Shown one piece after another: positions 30,258 through 37,773 of a stretch of DNA of 64,000 nucleotides (position 1 is its first letter; every line of letters starts with the position of its first letter). A program made the position numbers and the translations under genes. Source of the stretch: Ruegeria aquimaris (lineage in GTDB: Bacteria; Pseudomonadota; Alphaproteobacteria; Rhodobacterales; Rhodobacteraceae); the NCBI RefSeq assembly GCF_025751555.1, contig NZ_JAOWLB010000015.1, positions 51,693-115,692 on the forward strand, written 5' to 3'. Under the pieces are notes generated by a model, which was not told where the DNA came from, made no database searches, and was given only the letters and a program-made list of their open reading frames with translations.

Positions 30258-30959
30258 TCAGCCGGTCTCGGGCATCGGATAGCCGCGCAGCCGCAGGAAC
30301 AGGCTTGCTTCGTCGTTGTTGTGAAAATAGGGTACCGACTCCGGGGGCGTTGGGTCATCGACCCGGCCTGCGACTTCGGCCAGAACGACCTCGGTAATGA
30401 ACGGCAGGTCGAACCGGCGTGCGTCTTTTAGCGGTATCCACTGCAAATGCGACAGTTCATCGGAGGCATGGGTGAAGTCGTCGAGATCGCCCGAGATTTC
30501 ACCGGCATCGACCAAAAAGAACCTGGCATCGAAGCGACGGGGCCGCCCAGGAGGGGTGAGCGCGCGGAACACAAACTGCAAGGCATCTGCCGCTGGCAGA
30601 TGCCCGGTGGCGGCGAAGCTTTTCCAATCGTCGGGTACCGCGCCGGACCAGTATCCCGGCTTGCCCAGAATCAGCCCGGTCTCTTCCCAAAGCTCACGCA
30701 CGGCAGCCACGGCCAGAGCGTGGCCCAAGTCCTCGGATGACTTTTCGCTCAGCCGCTCCGCGCAGACCTGCGGCAGCGGGGTTGCCAGCGGTATGCCCGT
30801 ATCGGCCTTGTCCACGGCCCCGCCAGGAAAGACGAACTTGTTTGGCATGAATGCCGCCTTAGCCCCGCGTTGTCCCATGAGGATCGCCGGGTCGCTTGCC
30901 CTGTCACGCAAGACGATCACCGTGGCCGCGTTGCGGATTGCCGCTTTGTCCTGCTCCAT
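30258..30959 (-). CDS. Nudix hydrolase
   Basis: This 233-residue protein (RNNAATVIVLRD-like start) has the core of the Nudix box, RELWEETGLIL near residue 84. The upstream glutamate of the full GX5EX7REUXEEXGU signature is not in register (His at that place). An NKFVFPGGAVDKAD loop near 40 is typical of the CoA-pyrophosphatase-like branch (NUDT7/8/19 relatives). The substrate is unproven. I chose the ATG at 30959, behind GGAGGGGA; an in-frame ATG at 31004 lacks a site. It follows the DUF983 gene by 22 bp, forming a leftward pair. Confidence 0.85.
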   Translation of the reverse strand: MEQDKAAIRNAATVIVLRDRASDPAILMGQRGAKAAFMPNKFVFPGGAVDKADTGIPLATPLPQVCAERLSEKSSEDLGHALAVAAVRELWEETGLILGKPGYWSGAVPDDWKSFAATGHLPAADALQFVFRALTPPGRPRRFDARFFLVDAGEISGDLDDFTHASDELSHLQWIPLKDARRFDLPFITEVVLAEVAGRVDDPTPPESVPYFHNNDEASLFLRLRGYPMPETG

Positions 30960-30981
30960 GTCCCCTCCTGCCGGACCGGGG

Positions 30982-31374
30982 TCAGATGGAACTGTCAAAT
31001 CCATGCATGCGCCGTGCCCATTGATAGGCCACCACGCTCCCCTTCAGTCGAGGCAAAAGGTAGAGCGATAATGAAACGCAGCCAAGCGCAAAGACGCTGA
31101 ACAGGGTCATCGGGTTGGGACGCCAGGTTTCGAACACCACCAGCAGCAGAGGGGCCATCAGGTGCCCGACAAACAGAATCGTCAGATAGGCCGGGCCATC
31201 ATCCGCGCGGTGATGGTAAAACGCCTCGCCGCAGTTTGCGCAGCAGTCGTTCACCTTGAGATAGGAATGCAACAGCTTGCCTTCGCCACAATTGGGGCAC
31301 TTGCCGCGGAACCCGGCAAAAAGGGCAGGCCATGTCGGTCGGTCGTTGACTGCACAGGCGGTCTGGTCGGTCAT
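30982..31374 (-). CDS. DUF983 family zinc-ribbon membrane protein
   Basis: This protein of about 130 residues carries an N-terminal zinc-ribbon (RGKCPNCGEGKL near 23 and CCANCGEAFYHHRADDGPAY near 44) and two hydrophobic helices (AYLTILFVGHLMAPLLLVVF and TLFSVFALGCVSLSLYLLP). That arrangement is DUF983. Function of the family is unknown. The ATG at 31374 is preceded by GAGCG; an alternative ATG at 31389 would add five residues. It is divergent from the EF-hand gene across a 220-bp gap. Confidence 0.87.
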   Translation of the reverse strand: MTDQTACAVNDRPTWPALFAGFRGKCPNCGEGKLLHSYLKVNDCCANCGEAFYHHRADDGPAYLTILFVGHLMAPLLLVVFETWRPNPMTLFSVFALGCVSLSLYLLPRLKGSVVAYQWARRMHGFDSSI

Positions 31375-31595
31375 GTGTCGCTCGTTCATGTGTGTGCGCC
31401 AATCTGACTGTCTTTGCGGGCGACGGAAAGGGTGCTGAGCCGTCTTGCGTCTGGATGTCGCAAAAATCTAGCCGAATCTCACCTATTCGTGAAGCGTCAC
31501 CAAAATCTCCGAAATTCGCGACGGAGAAGCGCGAGTGCCGCGTTTGAGTATAATGAACGGCGGTACGGTGCCGCCGAAGACAAAGGATGATCGAC

Positions 31596-32066
31596 ATGAA
31601 ACTTGCAGGCTTGGTTGCGGGATTTGTACTGGTAACGGCTGCGGCAACCGCGTCGACCGTTTGGGCCATGGGGCCGGGCGCGGGGCCGCGTCACAGTTTC
31701 TCGGAACTGGATTCCAATGGCGATGGCAAGATCACGATGGAGGAAATGCAGGGGCACCGGGCCGCGCGCTTCTCGGGCGTCGACACCGATGGCAACGGGC
31801 TGCTGAGCCGCTCCGAACTGGAGGCCGAGGCGCAATCGCGCGTCTCTGAACATGTCACCCATATGCTTGAGCGGCTTGACAGCAACAAGGACGGCCAGTT
31901 GAGTCAGGATGAAATGCCTCAGCCGAAGAAGGATATGGGGCGTTTCTTTGGCCGGATCGATGCCGATGGTGACGGAGCGATTACCGAGGAGGAATTTGCG
32001 CAGATGCAGCAGCGGATGTCAGAGCGTCACGGGCGTCACGGCTTTGGCGGCAAACAGAAGCACTGA
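31596..32066 (+). CDS. Exported EF-hand calcium-binding protein
   Basis: This 156-residue protein has a signal peptide (MKLAGLVAGFVLVTAAATAS) and four EF-hand loops: DSNGDGKITMEE, DTDGNGLLSRSE, DSNKDGQLSQDE and DADGDGAITEEE. All have canonical Asp/Asn and final Glu ligands, so calcium binding in the periplasm is likely. It ends in a His/Gly-rich tail. The ATG at 31596 lies 9 nt after AAAGGA; the ATG at 31587 overlaps that site. A TATAAT at 31549-31554 is a candidate -10. It is 5 bp upstream of the sigma-factor gene. Confidence 0.86.
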   Translation: MKLAGLVAGFVLVTAAATASTVWAMGPGAGPRHSFSELDSNGDGKITMEEMQGHRAARFSGVDTDGNGLLSRSELEAEAQSRVSEHVTHMLERLDSNKDGQLSQDEMPQPKKDMGRFFGRIDADGDGAITEEEFAQMQQRMSERHGRHGFGGKQKH

Positions 32067-32071
32067 TCTGG

Positions 32072-32689
32072 ATGAAGGACCTGGCCTCCAAAGGCTCCAA
32101 GGATCGCGGCAGCCCCCCTGCCGCGGCCCCTGTCACGGAGGAGGCGCTTCTGCGGCTTTATGCCAACGGGGATCCCGAGGCCGCGCGTGAACTGGTCGGG
32201 TTGCTGGGGCCGCGGGCCTACTCTGTGGCGTTGCGGGTTCTGGGCAACCGGGCCGAGGCCGAAGATGTCATGCAAGAAGCGATGCTGCGCCTGTGGCGCA
32301 TCGCGCCAGAATGGCAGAGTGGTCAGGCCAAGGTCAGCACCTGGCTTTATCGCGTAGTCATGAATCTGTGCCTCGACCTTCGCAGGCGCAGACAGGCGCT
32401 GGCCCTTGACGGCATTCCAGAGCCGGAAGATGGCAGCCCGGCAGCGATGGACCGCATGCTTGACGTGGCGCGTGTGGATGCGCTTCAGGAGGCGTTGATG
32501 ACATTGCCGGTTCGGCAGCGGCAAGCCGTGGTGCTGCGTCATATCGAAGAGCTTTCGAACCCTGAGATTGCCGGGATCATGGAGATCGGGGTTGAAGCGG
32601 TTGAAAGCCTGACAGCGCGTGGCAAACGGACACTGGCCGCGGTTCTGGCGGGACGCAAAGATGAATTGGGGTATCACGATGACGGATGA
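32072..32689 (+). CDS. ECF-type RNA polymerase sigma factor
   Basis: This is a 205-residue group IV sigma factor. Region 2 spans about residues 25-90 (NRAEAEDVMQEAMLRLWR, then STWLYRVVMNLCLDLRRRR). Region 4 spans about 132-190 (ALMTLPVRQRQAVVLRHIEELSNPEIAGIMEIGVEAVESLTARGKRTL), with a typical helix-turn-helix. There is no C-terminal extension. It is sandwiched between an EF-hand gene and a small membrane protein plus Spy-like protein, so it probably drives an envelope stress response. Its stop lies inside the next gene. Confidence 0.9.
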   Translation: MKDLASKGSKDRGSPPAAAPVTEEALLRLYANGDPEAARELVGLLGPRAYSVALRVLGNRAEAEDVMQEAMLRLWRIAPEWQSGQAKVSTWLYRVVMNLCLDLRRRRQALALDGIPEPEDGSPAAMDRMLDVARVDALQEALMTLPVRQRQAVVLRHIEELSNPEIAGIMEIGVEAVESLTARGKRTLAAVLAGRKDELGYHDDG

Positions 32690-33044
32690 CATGACGAGAC
32701 TGGATGACATGCTGGCTGCCGCGCGTCATGCGCGGCGGGACGTCCCGGATGATCTCGTCGGGCGCATCCTGGCGGATGCCGATCGCATTCAGGCCAACAG
32801 AATTGCGGTACCTCGCGGGGAAGAAAGGCAAAAAGAGCCGGGTCTTTGGCAACAGCTGTTGATCGGTTTCGGGGGCTGGCCCGGGGTGGGCGGCATGGTT
32901 GCCGCTGGCGTTACCGGGGTCTGGATTGGAGTGTTTCCGCCGGAAAACCTGCCAGACCCCTCGGATCTGGTTTTTCAAACGTCGGGCGATAGTGAGTTTC
33001 TCAATTATTACGGATTGGTCGATGTATTGGGCGAGGAGGGGTGA
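32679..33044 (+). CDS. Small membrane protein, candidate anti-sigma factor
   Basis: This 121-residue protein overlaps the sigma gene by 11 bp. It has a charged cytoplasmic-type N-terminus (MTDDMTRLDDMLAAARHARRDVPDDLVGRIL), one transmembrane helix near residues 67-85 (PGVGGMVAAGVTGVWIGVF) and a short acidic C-terminus. The size, topology and coupling to an ECF gene suggest an anti-sigma factor, but no ZAS motif or other named domain is visible. The ATG at 32679 follows GGGG; an ATG at 32661 is possible. Confidence 0.6.
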   Translation: MTDDMTRLDDMLAAARHARRDVPDDLVGRILADADRIQANRIAVPRGEERQKEPGLWQQLLIGFGGWPGVGGMVAAGVTGVWIGVFPPENLPDPSDLVFQTSGDSEFLNYYGLVDVLGEEG

Positions 33045-33512
33045 ATGAGCGAGACGGGTAAGAAAATCGGATGGCCGATCCGGGTGCTGCTGGTGGTATC
33101 GCTTGCATTCAATCTGCTGGTGATCGGATTGGGGCTGGGTATCGCTTGGCGGTATGGGCCGGGCCGGGAACACAGGCCGCCGCCGACAGCTATCGCTCTC
33201 TTTCTTGCCTTGCCGGAACAGGACCGCGTGATGCTGCGGGCGGCGTCCCATCAAGCGTCGAAAGATGAAAGGGAACGCGGCAACCGGTCGATGTCGGCCA
33301 TTGTCGAATTACTGAAAGCGCGCCCATTCGATCCCGAGGGTTTCGCCGCCCATATGCGGGCACTGGAAGAAATGCGCGGCCAAAGATCGGCCTCGATGCA
33401 GCAAGCGTTGTTGAGCCATATCGCGGCAATGAGCGAAGACGAGCGCGCTGAATATGCAGAGCGCGTGGTGTCCCTTGGCCGGAAATCACGCCACAAACCC
33501 TGGCGGGACTGA
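33045..33512 (+). CDS. Periplasmic heavy-metal sensor/Spy-like protein
   Basis: This 155-residue membrane-anchored protein has one N-terminal helix (VLLVVSLAFNLLVIGLGLGIAWR), followed by a helical periplasmic part with LPEQDRVMLRAASHQA, a charged block around KDERERGNR, and the repeated LEEMRGQRSASMQQALLSHIAAMSEDERAEYAERV. This pattern fits the metal-resistance/Spy/CpxP-like family that senses envelope stress. It begins 1 base after the preceding stop behind GAGGAGGGG. Its last 27 bp overlap the 3' end of the convergent cyclase gene. Confidence 0.78.
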   Translation: MSETGKKIGWPIRVLLVVSLAFNLLVIGLGLGIAWRYGPGREHRPPPTAIALFLALPEQDRVMLRAASHQASKDERERGNRSMSAIVELLKARPFDPEGFAAHMRALEEMRGQRSASMQQALLSHIAAMSEDERAEYAERVVSLGRKSRHKPWRD

Positions 33513-34913
33513 CAGCGGCAGCGGCACGACCGTTGCTGTCGAAACCTGGTTGCGGCCCGATTCTTTTGCGACATACAGCGCATGGTCGGCGCGGGCGATC
33601 ATCTTGGTTGCAAGCTGATCGCGATGGAAACCGCGCAGTTCCGATGCCGTGGCGGCAAACAAGCCAATGCTAAGGCTTACCGAGACATGTTCGCCGCTAT
33701 CTGAAATCGCGAAAGCACTACGATTGATATGGGCGCACAGCCTATTGGCCACTTGCAGGGCTTCGTCTTTCTTTGTCCCCGGCAACACGATCAGGAATTC
33801 TTCGCCGCCAATACGTGCCAACAAGTCGGCAGGCCGGAGTTGCGATTTCATCCGCATCGCCGTTTCGACCAGCACCGCGTCGCCAGTGGGGTGGCCATAC
33901 CGGTCGTTGATTGTCTTGAAATGATCAAGATCGGCCAGCATGACGGCAACGGGTTTGCCGGTATCGGCGGTCAGCCCCGCCAGCCTCTGCAACTCAGGCA
34001 TGGCATAGCGCCGGTTGTAAAGGCCGGTCATCGGATCAATCATTGCAGCTTCGACTCGGGCGCGAAGAGAATCGCGATACCTGTCCGTCCGCGTCTTGCG
34101 CTGGAGTTGCGTTTCCAGACGCAATGTTAGTTCGCCTACTTCGAACCCGGCAGGCATCACATCATCCGCGCCTCTGTCCAGCGCATCGGCGGCCAGGTGC
34201 GGGTTGGCCGGGTTCGGCACAGCAATGATTGCGGAATTTCGGGTGCTGGTCCGGGCACGCAAGTCGGCGAGCAGTCGCATGCCGGTCGAACCGTCGTTCA
34301 ACTCGACCACGATCGCATCCGGTGCCCGTTCATTGAGCAGGTTCTGTGCATCTTCGATGCGATGCAGATCCATGTTGTGTGCCATCAGCCCCTTGAGCCG
34401 GGAGCGCCAGATCGCACCGGTTCCCGGTGTCTGGGTCACTATCGCGATGTTCGCCAGGCGGCGCGGCACGAGGTAGTCGACCGGGCTTTCATCAAGTTCC
34501 ATGATATGCGAACCGCTCTGCTCTCGCAGTTCCTGGGCTCTGGAATGCGCCCGGATCAGACTTCGGATCCGGGCCAGTAGAATGACATCGTCACACGGTT
34601 GGCTCAAGACGTCGTCAATACCTGCCGCCAATGCCTTGTGGCGTGCTGATTGGTCATTCTGTGGTGCAATCGCGATCAAGGGAATGTCGGCGCAATCCGG
34701 AGTGCTGGTCAGAAACCTCTTGAGATCCAACGCATTTCCATCCGGCAGGGTAAGCGCGCACAGGATCAGGTCGGGCCGGACCCTGCGAATGATCGCGAGC
34801 ACTCCTTCCATCCGGTCGCTCTGGACGACATGATACCATGCCGCCGACAACTGGACCTTGAGCATGATCCGGTTGGTGGAAACGCCATCAAGTATCAGTA
34901 TCGTTCCCTGCAC
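33486..34913 (-). CDS. pleD: PleD-like diguanylate cyclase with degenerate receivers
   Basis: This 475-residue protein has the PleD layout: receiver 1 (residues about 1-120), receiver 2 (about 150-270) and GGDEF domain (about 305-465). The cyclase half-site GGEEF is at 369-373, preceded by RPAD five residues earlier, an intact inhibitory I-site. The first receiver starts TILILDGVSTNRIML. Where PleD has its phosphorylated Asp53, this protein reads LILCALTLPDG with Ala53, so receiver 1 should not be phosphorylated in the normal way. The GTG at 34913 gives the family start; a longer frame to 35180 lacks conservation. Divergent from DUF3572. Confidence 0.85.
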   Translation of the reverse strand: MQGTILILDGVSTNRIMLKVQLSAAWYHVVQSDRMEGVLAIIRRVRPDLILCALTLPDGNALDLKRFLTSTPDCADIPLIAIAPQNDQSARHKALAAGIDDVLSQPCDDVILLARIRSLIRAHSRAQELREQSGSHIMELDESPVDYLVPRRLANIAIVTQTPGTGAIWRSRLKGLMAHNMDLHRIEDAQNLLNERAPDAIVVELNDGSTGMRLLADLRARTSTRNSAIIAVPNPANPHLAADALDRGADDVMPAGFEVGELTLRLETQLQRKTRTDRYRDSLRARVEAAMIDPMTGLYNRRYAMPELQRLAGLTADTGKPVAVMLADLDHFKTINDRYGHPTGDAVLVETAMRMKSQLRPADLLARIGGEEFLIVLPGTKKDEALQVANRLCAHINRSAFAISDSGEHVSVSLSIGLFAATASELRGFHRDQLATKMIARADHALYVAKESGRNQVSTATVVPLPLSVPPGFVA

Positions 34914-35001
34914 TGCTCCAGCCCTTCGACTATTGCTTTCAATTCTTGTCAAAGTGTTTATGAGACTGGTTAACAAACCCTTTCCGAACGTTAACACCCC
35001 G

Positions 35002-35289
35002 ATGGCTATGCCGTTTTCCGCCGATGCCGCCGAAACTATCGCCCTGAAAGCTCTGGTCTGGCTCTTGGGCAATGATGATCTCTTGCCGGTTTTTCTGGGT
35101 TCGACAGGTGCTGATCCCGCTGAAATGAAAGAACGTGCCACCGAACGCGCTTTCCTGGCCTCGGTGCTGGAGTTTCTCACTATGGACGACGCTTGGGTCG
35201 TCGCGTTTTGCGATGCAGAGCGCTTGGCATACGACTATCCTATGCAGGCACTTGTCGTATTGGCCGGAGCCAAAGTGCACTGGACCTGA
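35002..35289 (+). CDS. DUF3572 domain protein
   Basis: This 95-residue acidic protein reads MAMPFSADAAETIALKALVWLL, then DLLPVFLGSTGADPAEM, FLASVLEFLTMDDAWVVAFC and a final VVLAGAKVHWT, the complete pattern of DUF3572. No function is known. The start at 35002 is taken because it gives the family's N-terminus; upstream codons are unconserved. It sits divergent from the PleD-like gene and 24 bp before the HAD gene. Confidence 0.85.
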   Translation: MAMPFSADAAETIALKALVWLLGNDDLLPVFLGSTGADPAEMKERATERAFLASVLEFLTMDDAWVVAFCDAERLAYDYPMQALVVLAGAKVHWT

Positions 35290-35313
35290 TCTCTCAACCC
35301 GGAGCCATAACCG

Positions 35314-36003
35314 ATGCCAATTGACGCCTTGTTGTTCGATAAGGATGGAACCCTGTTCGATTTTGCGGCGACCTGGGGGGCGTTTGGCCGGTCCTTTCTG
35401 ACCCGTGTGGGGGGCGGCGACGCTGCGCGCGCCGCGCAGTTGGGGGCGATGATCGGCTTTGACTTTGACCAGGGGCAATATGCGCGCGACAGTATCGTGA
35501 TCGCGGGCACCCCGAGCGAGATCGCCGAGGCCCTGCTGCCAGCGCTGCCTGGTTTCGCTCATGCGGAACTGATTGCGATGATCAACGAGGAAAGCGCCCG
35601 CGCGCCGCAGGTTCAGGCGGTGCCGCTGGCTGCCTTTCTGGACGATATGCGTGGACGCGGTCTGAAACTGGGTGTCGCCACCAATGATGGCGAGGCCCCG
35701 GCGCGCGCGCATCTGGGGTCGATCGGGGTGGCCGACAGGTTTGACTTCATCGCTGGTTTTGACAGCGGTCATGGCGCCAAACCCGGGCCGGGCCAGATGC
35801 TGGCCTTTGCCGCAAAGGTTGGTCTCGCTCCAGCGCGCGTGGCCATGGTGGGTGACAGCACCCATGACATGCTGGCGGGACGTGCGGCGGGGATGACAAC
35901 GGTTGCGGTTCTGACCGGCCTCGCAAAGCATGACGAACTGGCGCCGTATGCCGATATAGTTCTGCCAGACATCGGCCATATCCGGGGTTGGCTGGCCTCT
36001 TGA
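35314..36003 (+). CDS. HAD-superfamily phosphatase, phosphoglycolate phosphatase-like
   Basis: This is a 229-residue HAD hydrolase with motif I LLFDKDGTLFDF (nucleophile Asp9 and acid Asp11), motif II GVATNDGEAP near 119, and motif III/IV KPGPGQMLAFAAKVGLAPARVAMVGDSTHDMLAGRAAGM near 153-190. The cap is helical, as in Gph-type phosphatases. Substrate cannot be deduced. It starts 24 bp after DUF3572. Confidence 0.88.
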   Translation: MPIDALLFDKDGTLFDFAATWGAFGRSFLTRVGGGDAARAAQLGAMIGFDFDQGQYARDSIVIAGTPSEIAEALLPALPGFAHAELIAMINEESARAPQVQAVPLAAFLDDMRGRGLKLGVATNDGEAPARAHLGSIGVADRFDFIAGFDSGHGAKPGPGQMLAFAAKVGLAPARVAMVGDSTHDMLAGRAAGMTTVAVLTGLAKHDELAPYADIVLPDIGHIRGWLAS

Positions 36004-36043
36004 CCACAAAAAACGGTTAGGACGGCAGTAAAACAGAAAAAAA

Positions 36044-36058
36044 CGACACTTGGTGTCG
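36044..36058 (-). terminator. Reverse-oriented hairpin upstream of the methyltransferase gene
   Basis: CGACAC-TTG-GTGTCG is preceded on the plus strand by a run of seven A residues, so in the minus direction it reads as hairpin plus T-run. It could stop antisense transcription coming from the right, or act as an operator for the downstream gene. No leftward gene ends here. Confidence 0.35.
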
Positions 36059-36121
36059 GTGTCAGGGCGGCAAGGTGCCCGAGACATGAGAGTTTTGAAC
36101 CATCCAGATCAGGAGGGTTCC

Positions 36122-37681
36122 ATGACTGATACCGATACCCGCAAACGTCGTGGCGGTGGCCGGGCTGGCGCTGCTGCCCGCAGAGGCAAAGCTGTCATCG
36201 AACAGATGCCATGGCGCTTGCCGATAAATGTCGACAGACCGACCGAACCGCTTGATCAGGAAGGTGTCGAGGCCATTCACGACGGTGCGATGCGCATTCT
36301 CGAAGAGATCGGTATCGCCTTCTACAACGAAGAAGCTCTGGCCCTGTTCCGTCAGGCTGGGTGCAAGGTGGATGGCGACGTGGTGCGCATGGGGCGTGAC
36401 TGGGTCATGGAGATGGTCGCCAAAGCCCCCCGGGAGTTTACACTCACGCCACGCAATCCCGACAGAACGCTCAAGATCGGCGGCAATGTGATCCTGTTCG
36501 GCAATGTCTCCTCGCCGCCAAACTACTGGGATATGGAGATCGGCCGCAAGGTGCCGGGCAATCGCGAACAGTGCCAGAACCTGCTGAAGCTGACGCAGTA
36601 TTTCAACTGTATTCATTTTGCGGGCGGCTATCCGGTGGAACCGGTAGATATCCATGCCTCGGTCCGGCATCTCGACGTGCTTTATGATAAGCTTACGATC
36701 TCGGACAAGGTCATGCATGCCTATAGCCTGGGCAAGGAGCGGGTCGAGGACGTGATGGAGATGGTGCGCATCGCCGGGGGCCTCAGTGACGAGGAGTTCG
36801 AGGCGACGCCGCGGATGTATACCAACATCAACTCGACCTCGCCGCTGAAACACGACCATCCGATGATCGACGGCTGCCTGCGGCTGGCGCGGCGCGGGCA
36901 GGCGATCGTGGTGACGCCTTTCACACTGGCGGGCGCAATGGCGCCGGTGACCATGGCGGGCGCGGTGGCGCAATCGCTGGCCGAGGCGCTGTGCGCCATT
37001 GCGCTGTTCCAATATGTGCGGCCCGGCATCCCCTGTGTGATCGGCACGTTTACCAGCAACGTGGACATGAAATCCGGCGCGCCCGCCTTTGGTACGCCGG
37101 AATACATGCGCGCCACCCAGATGACCGGCCAGATGGCGCGGTTCTATGGGCTGCCGGTTCGCTCGTCCGGGGTCTGCGCCGCCAACGTGCCCGATGGTCA
37201 GGCGATGTGGGAGACGTCCAACTCGCTTTGGGCGGCGGTCCAGTCGGGCACCAACATGGTCTACCACGCCGCCGGCTGGCTCGAGGGCGGGCTGATCGCC
37301 AGTCCCGAGAAGTTCATCATGGATTGCGAAATCCTCCAGCAGATCCAGCGTTATATGGAGCCTGACACCTATGCCACCACACCCGACGACATCGCGCTGG
37401 ACGCGATACGGGCAGTGGGCAATGACGGTCATTTCTTTGGCATCCAGCACACTCAGGACCGCTATAGCACGGCCTTTTACCAGCCGTTCCTGAGCGACTG
37501 GAAGAATTACGAGGGATGGGAGGCGGCAGGCGCCATATGGACGCCTGAGCGCGCGCATCACATGTTCAAGGAGATCATCGGCAGTTTCGAGGCACCGCCC
37601 CTCGACGAAGCGATCCGGGAGGAACTGGCCGACTTTGTGTCCCGCCGTAAATCCGAAGGCGGCGCGCCCACCGATTTTTGA
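36122..37681 (+). CDS. MttB-superfamily (trimethylamine/betaine-type) methyltransferase without pyrrolysine
   Basis: This is a 519-residue protein with an Arg/Gly-rich N-terminus (RKRRGGGRAGAAARRGK) and the MttB barrel: GAMRILEEIGIAFYNEEAL near 55, NVSSPPNYWDMEIGRK near 128, LTQYFNCIHFAGGYPV near 155 and YHAAGWLEGGLIASPEKFIMD near 385. No in-frame TAG occurs, so it belongs to the non-pyrrolysine branch whose characterised members demethylate quaternary amines such as glycine betaine. A corrinoid protein would be the methyl acceptor, but none is encoded next to it. The ATG at 36122 follows AGGAGGG. Confidence 0.85.
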   Translation: MTDTDTRKRRGGGRAGAAARRGKAVIEQMPWRLPINVDRPTEPLDQEGVEAIHDGAMRILEEIGIAFYNEEALALFRQAGCKVDGDVVRMGRDWVMEMVAKAPREFTLTPRNPDRTLKIGGNVILFGNVSSPPNYWDMEIGRKVPGNREQCQNLLKLTQYFNCIHFAGGYPVEPVDIHASVRHLDVLYDKLTISDKVMHAYSLGKERVEDVMEMVRIAGGLSDEEFEATPRMYTNINSTSPLKHDHPMIDGCLRLARRGQAIVVTPFTLAGAMAPVTMAGAVAQSLAEALCAIALFQYVRPGIPCVIGTFTSNVDMKSGAPAFGTPEYMRATQMTGQMARFYGLPVRSSGVCAANVPDGQAMWETSNSLWAAVQSGTNMVYHAAGWLEGGLIASPEKFIMDCEILQQIQRYMEPDTYATTPDDIALDAIRAVGNDGHFFGIQHTQDRYSTAFYQPFLSDWKNYEGWEAAGAIWTPERAHHMFKEIIGSFEAPPLDEAIREELADFVSRRKSEGGAPTDF

Positions 37682-37773
37682 AAGGGCACCGACGTCTTTG
37701 TGCTGCACCCCATGGAGTCTGGCCGCCTTGGCGGCTACTCTCGTCTGAACATGGACTGAGCAAAGAAGAAACC

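Noticed and set aside
36122..37681. Pyrrolysine-containing trimethylamine methyltransferase
   Set aside because: There is no in-frame TAG anywhere in the frame, so the gene belongs to the non-pyrrolysine branch.
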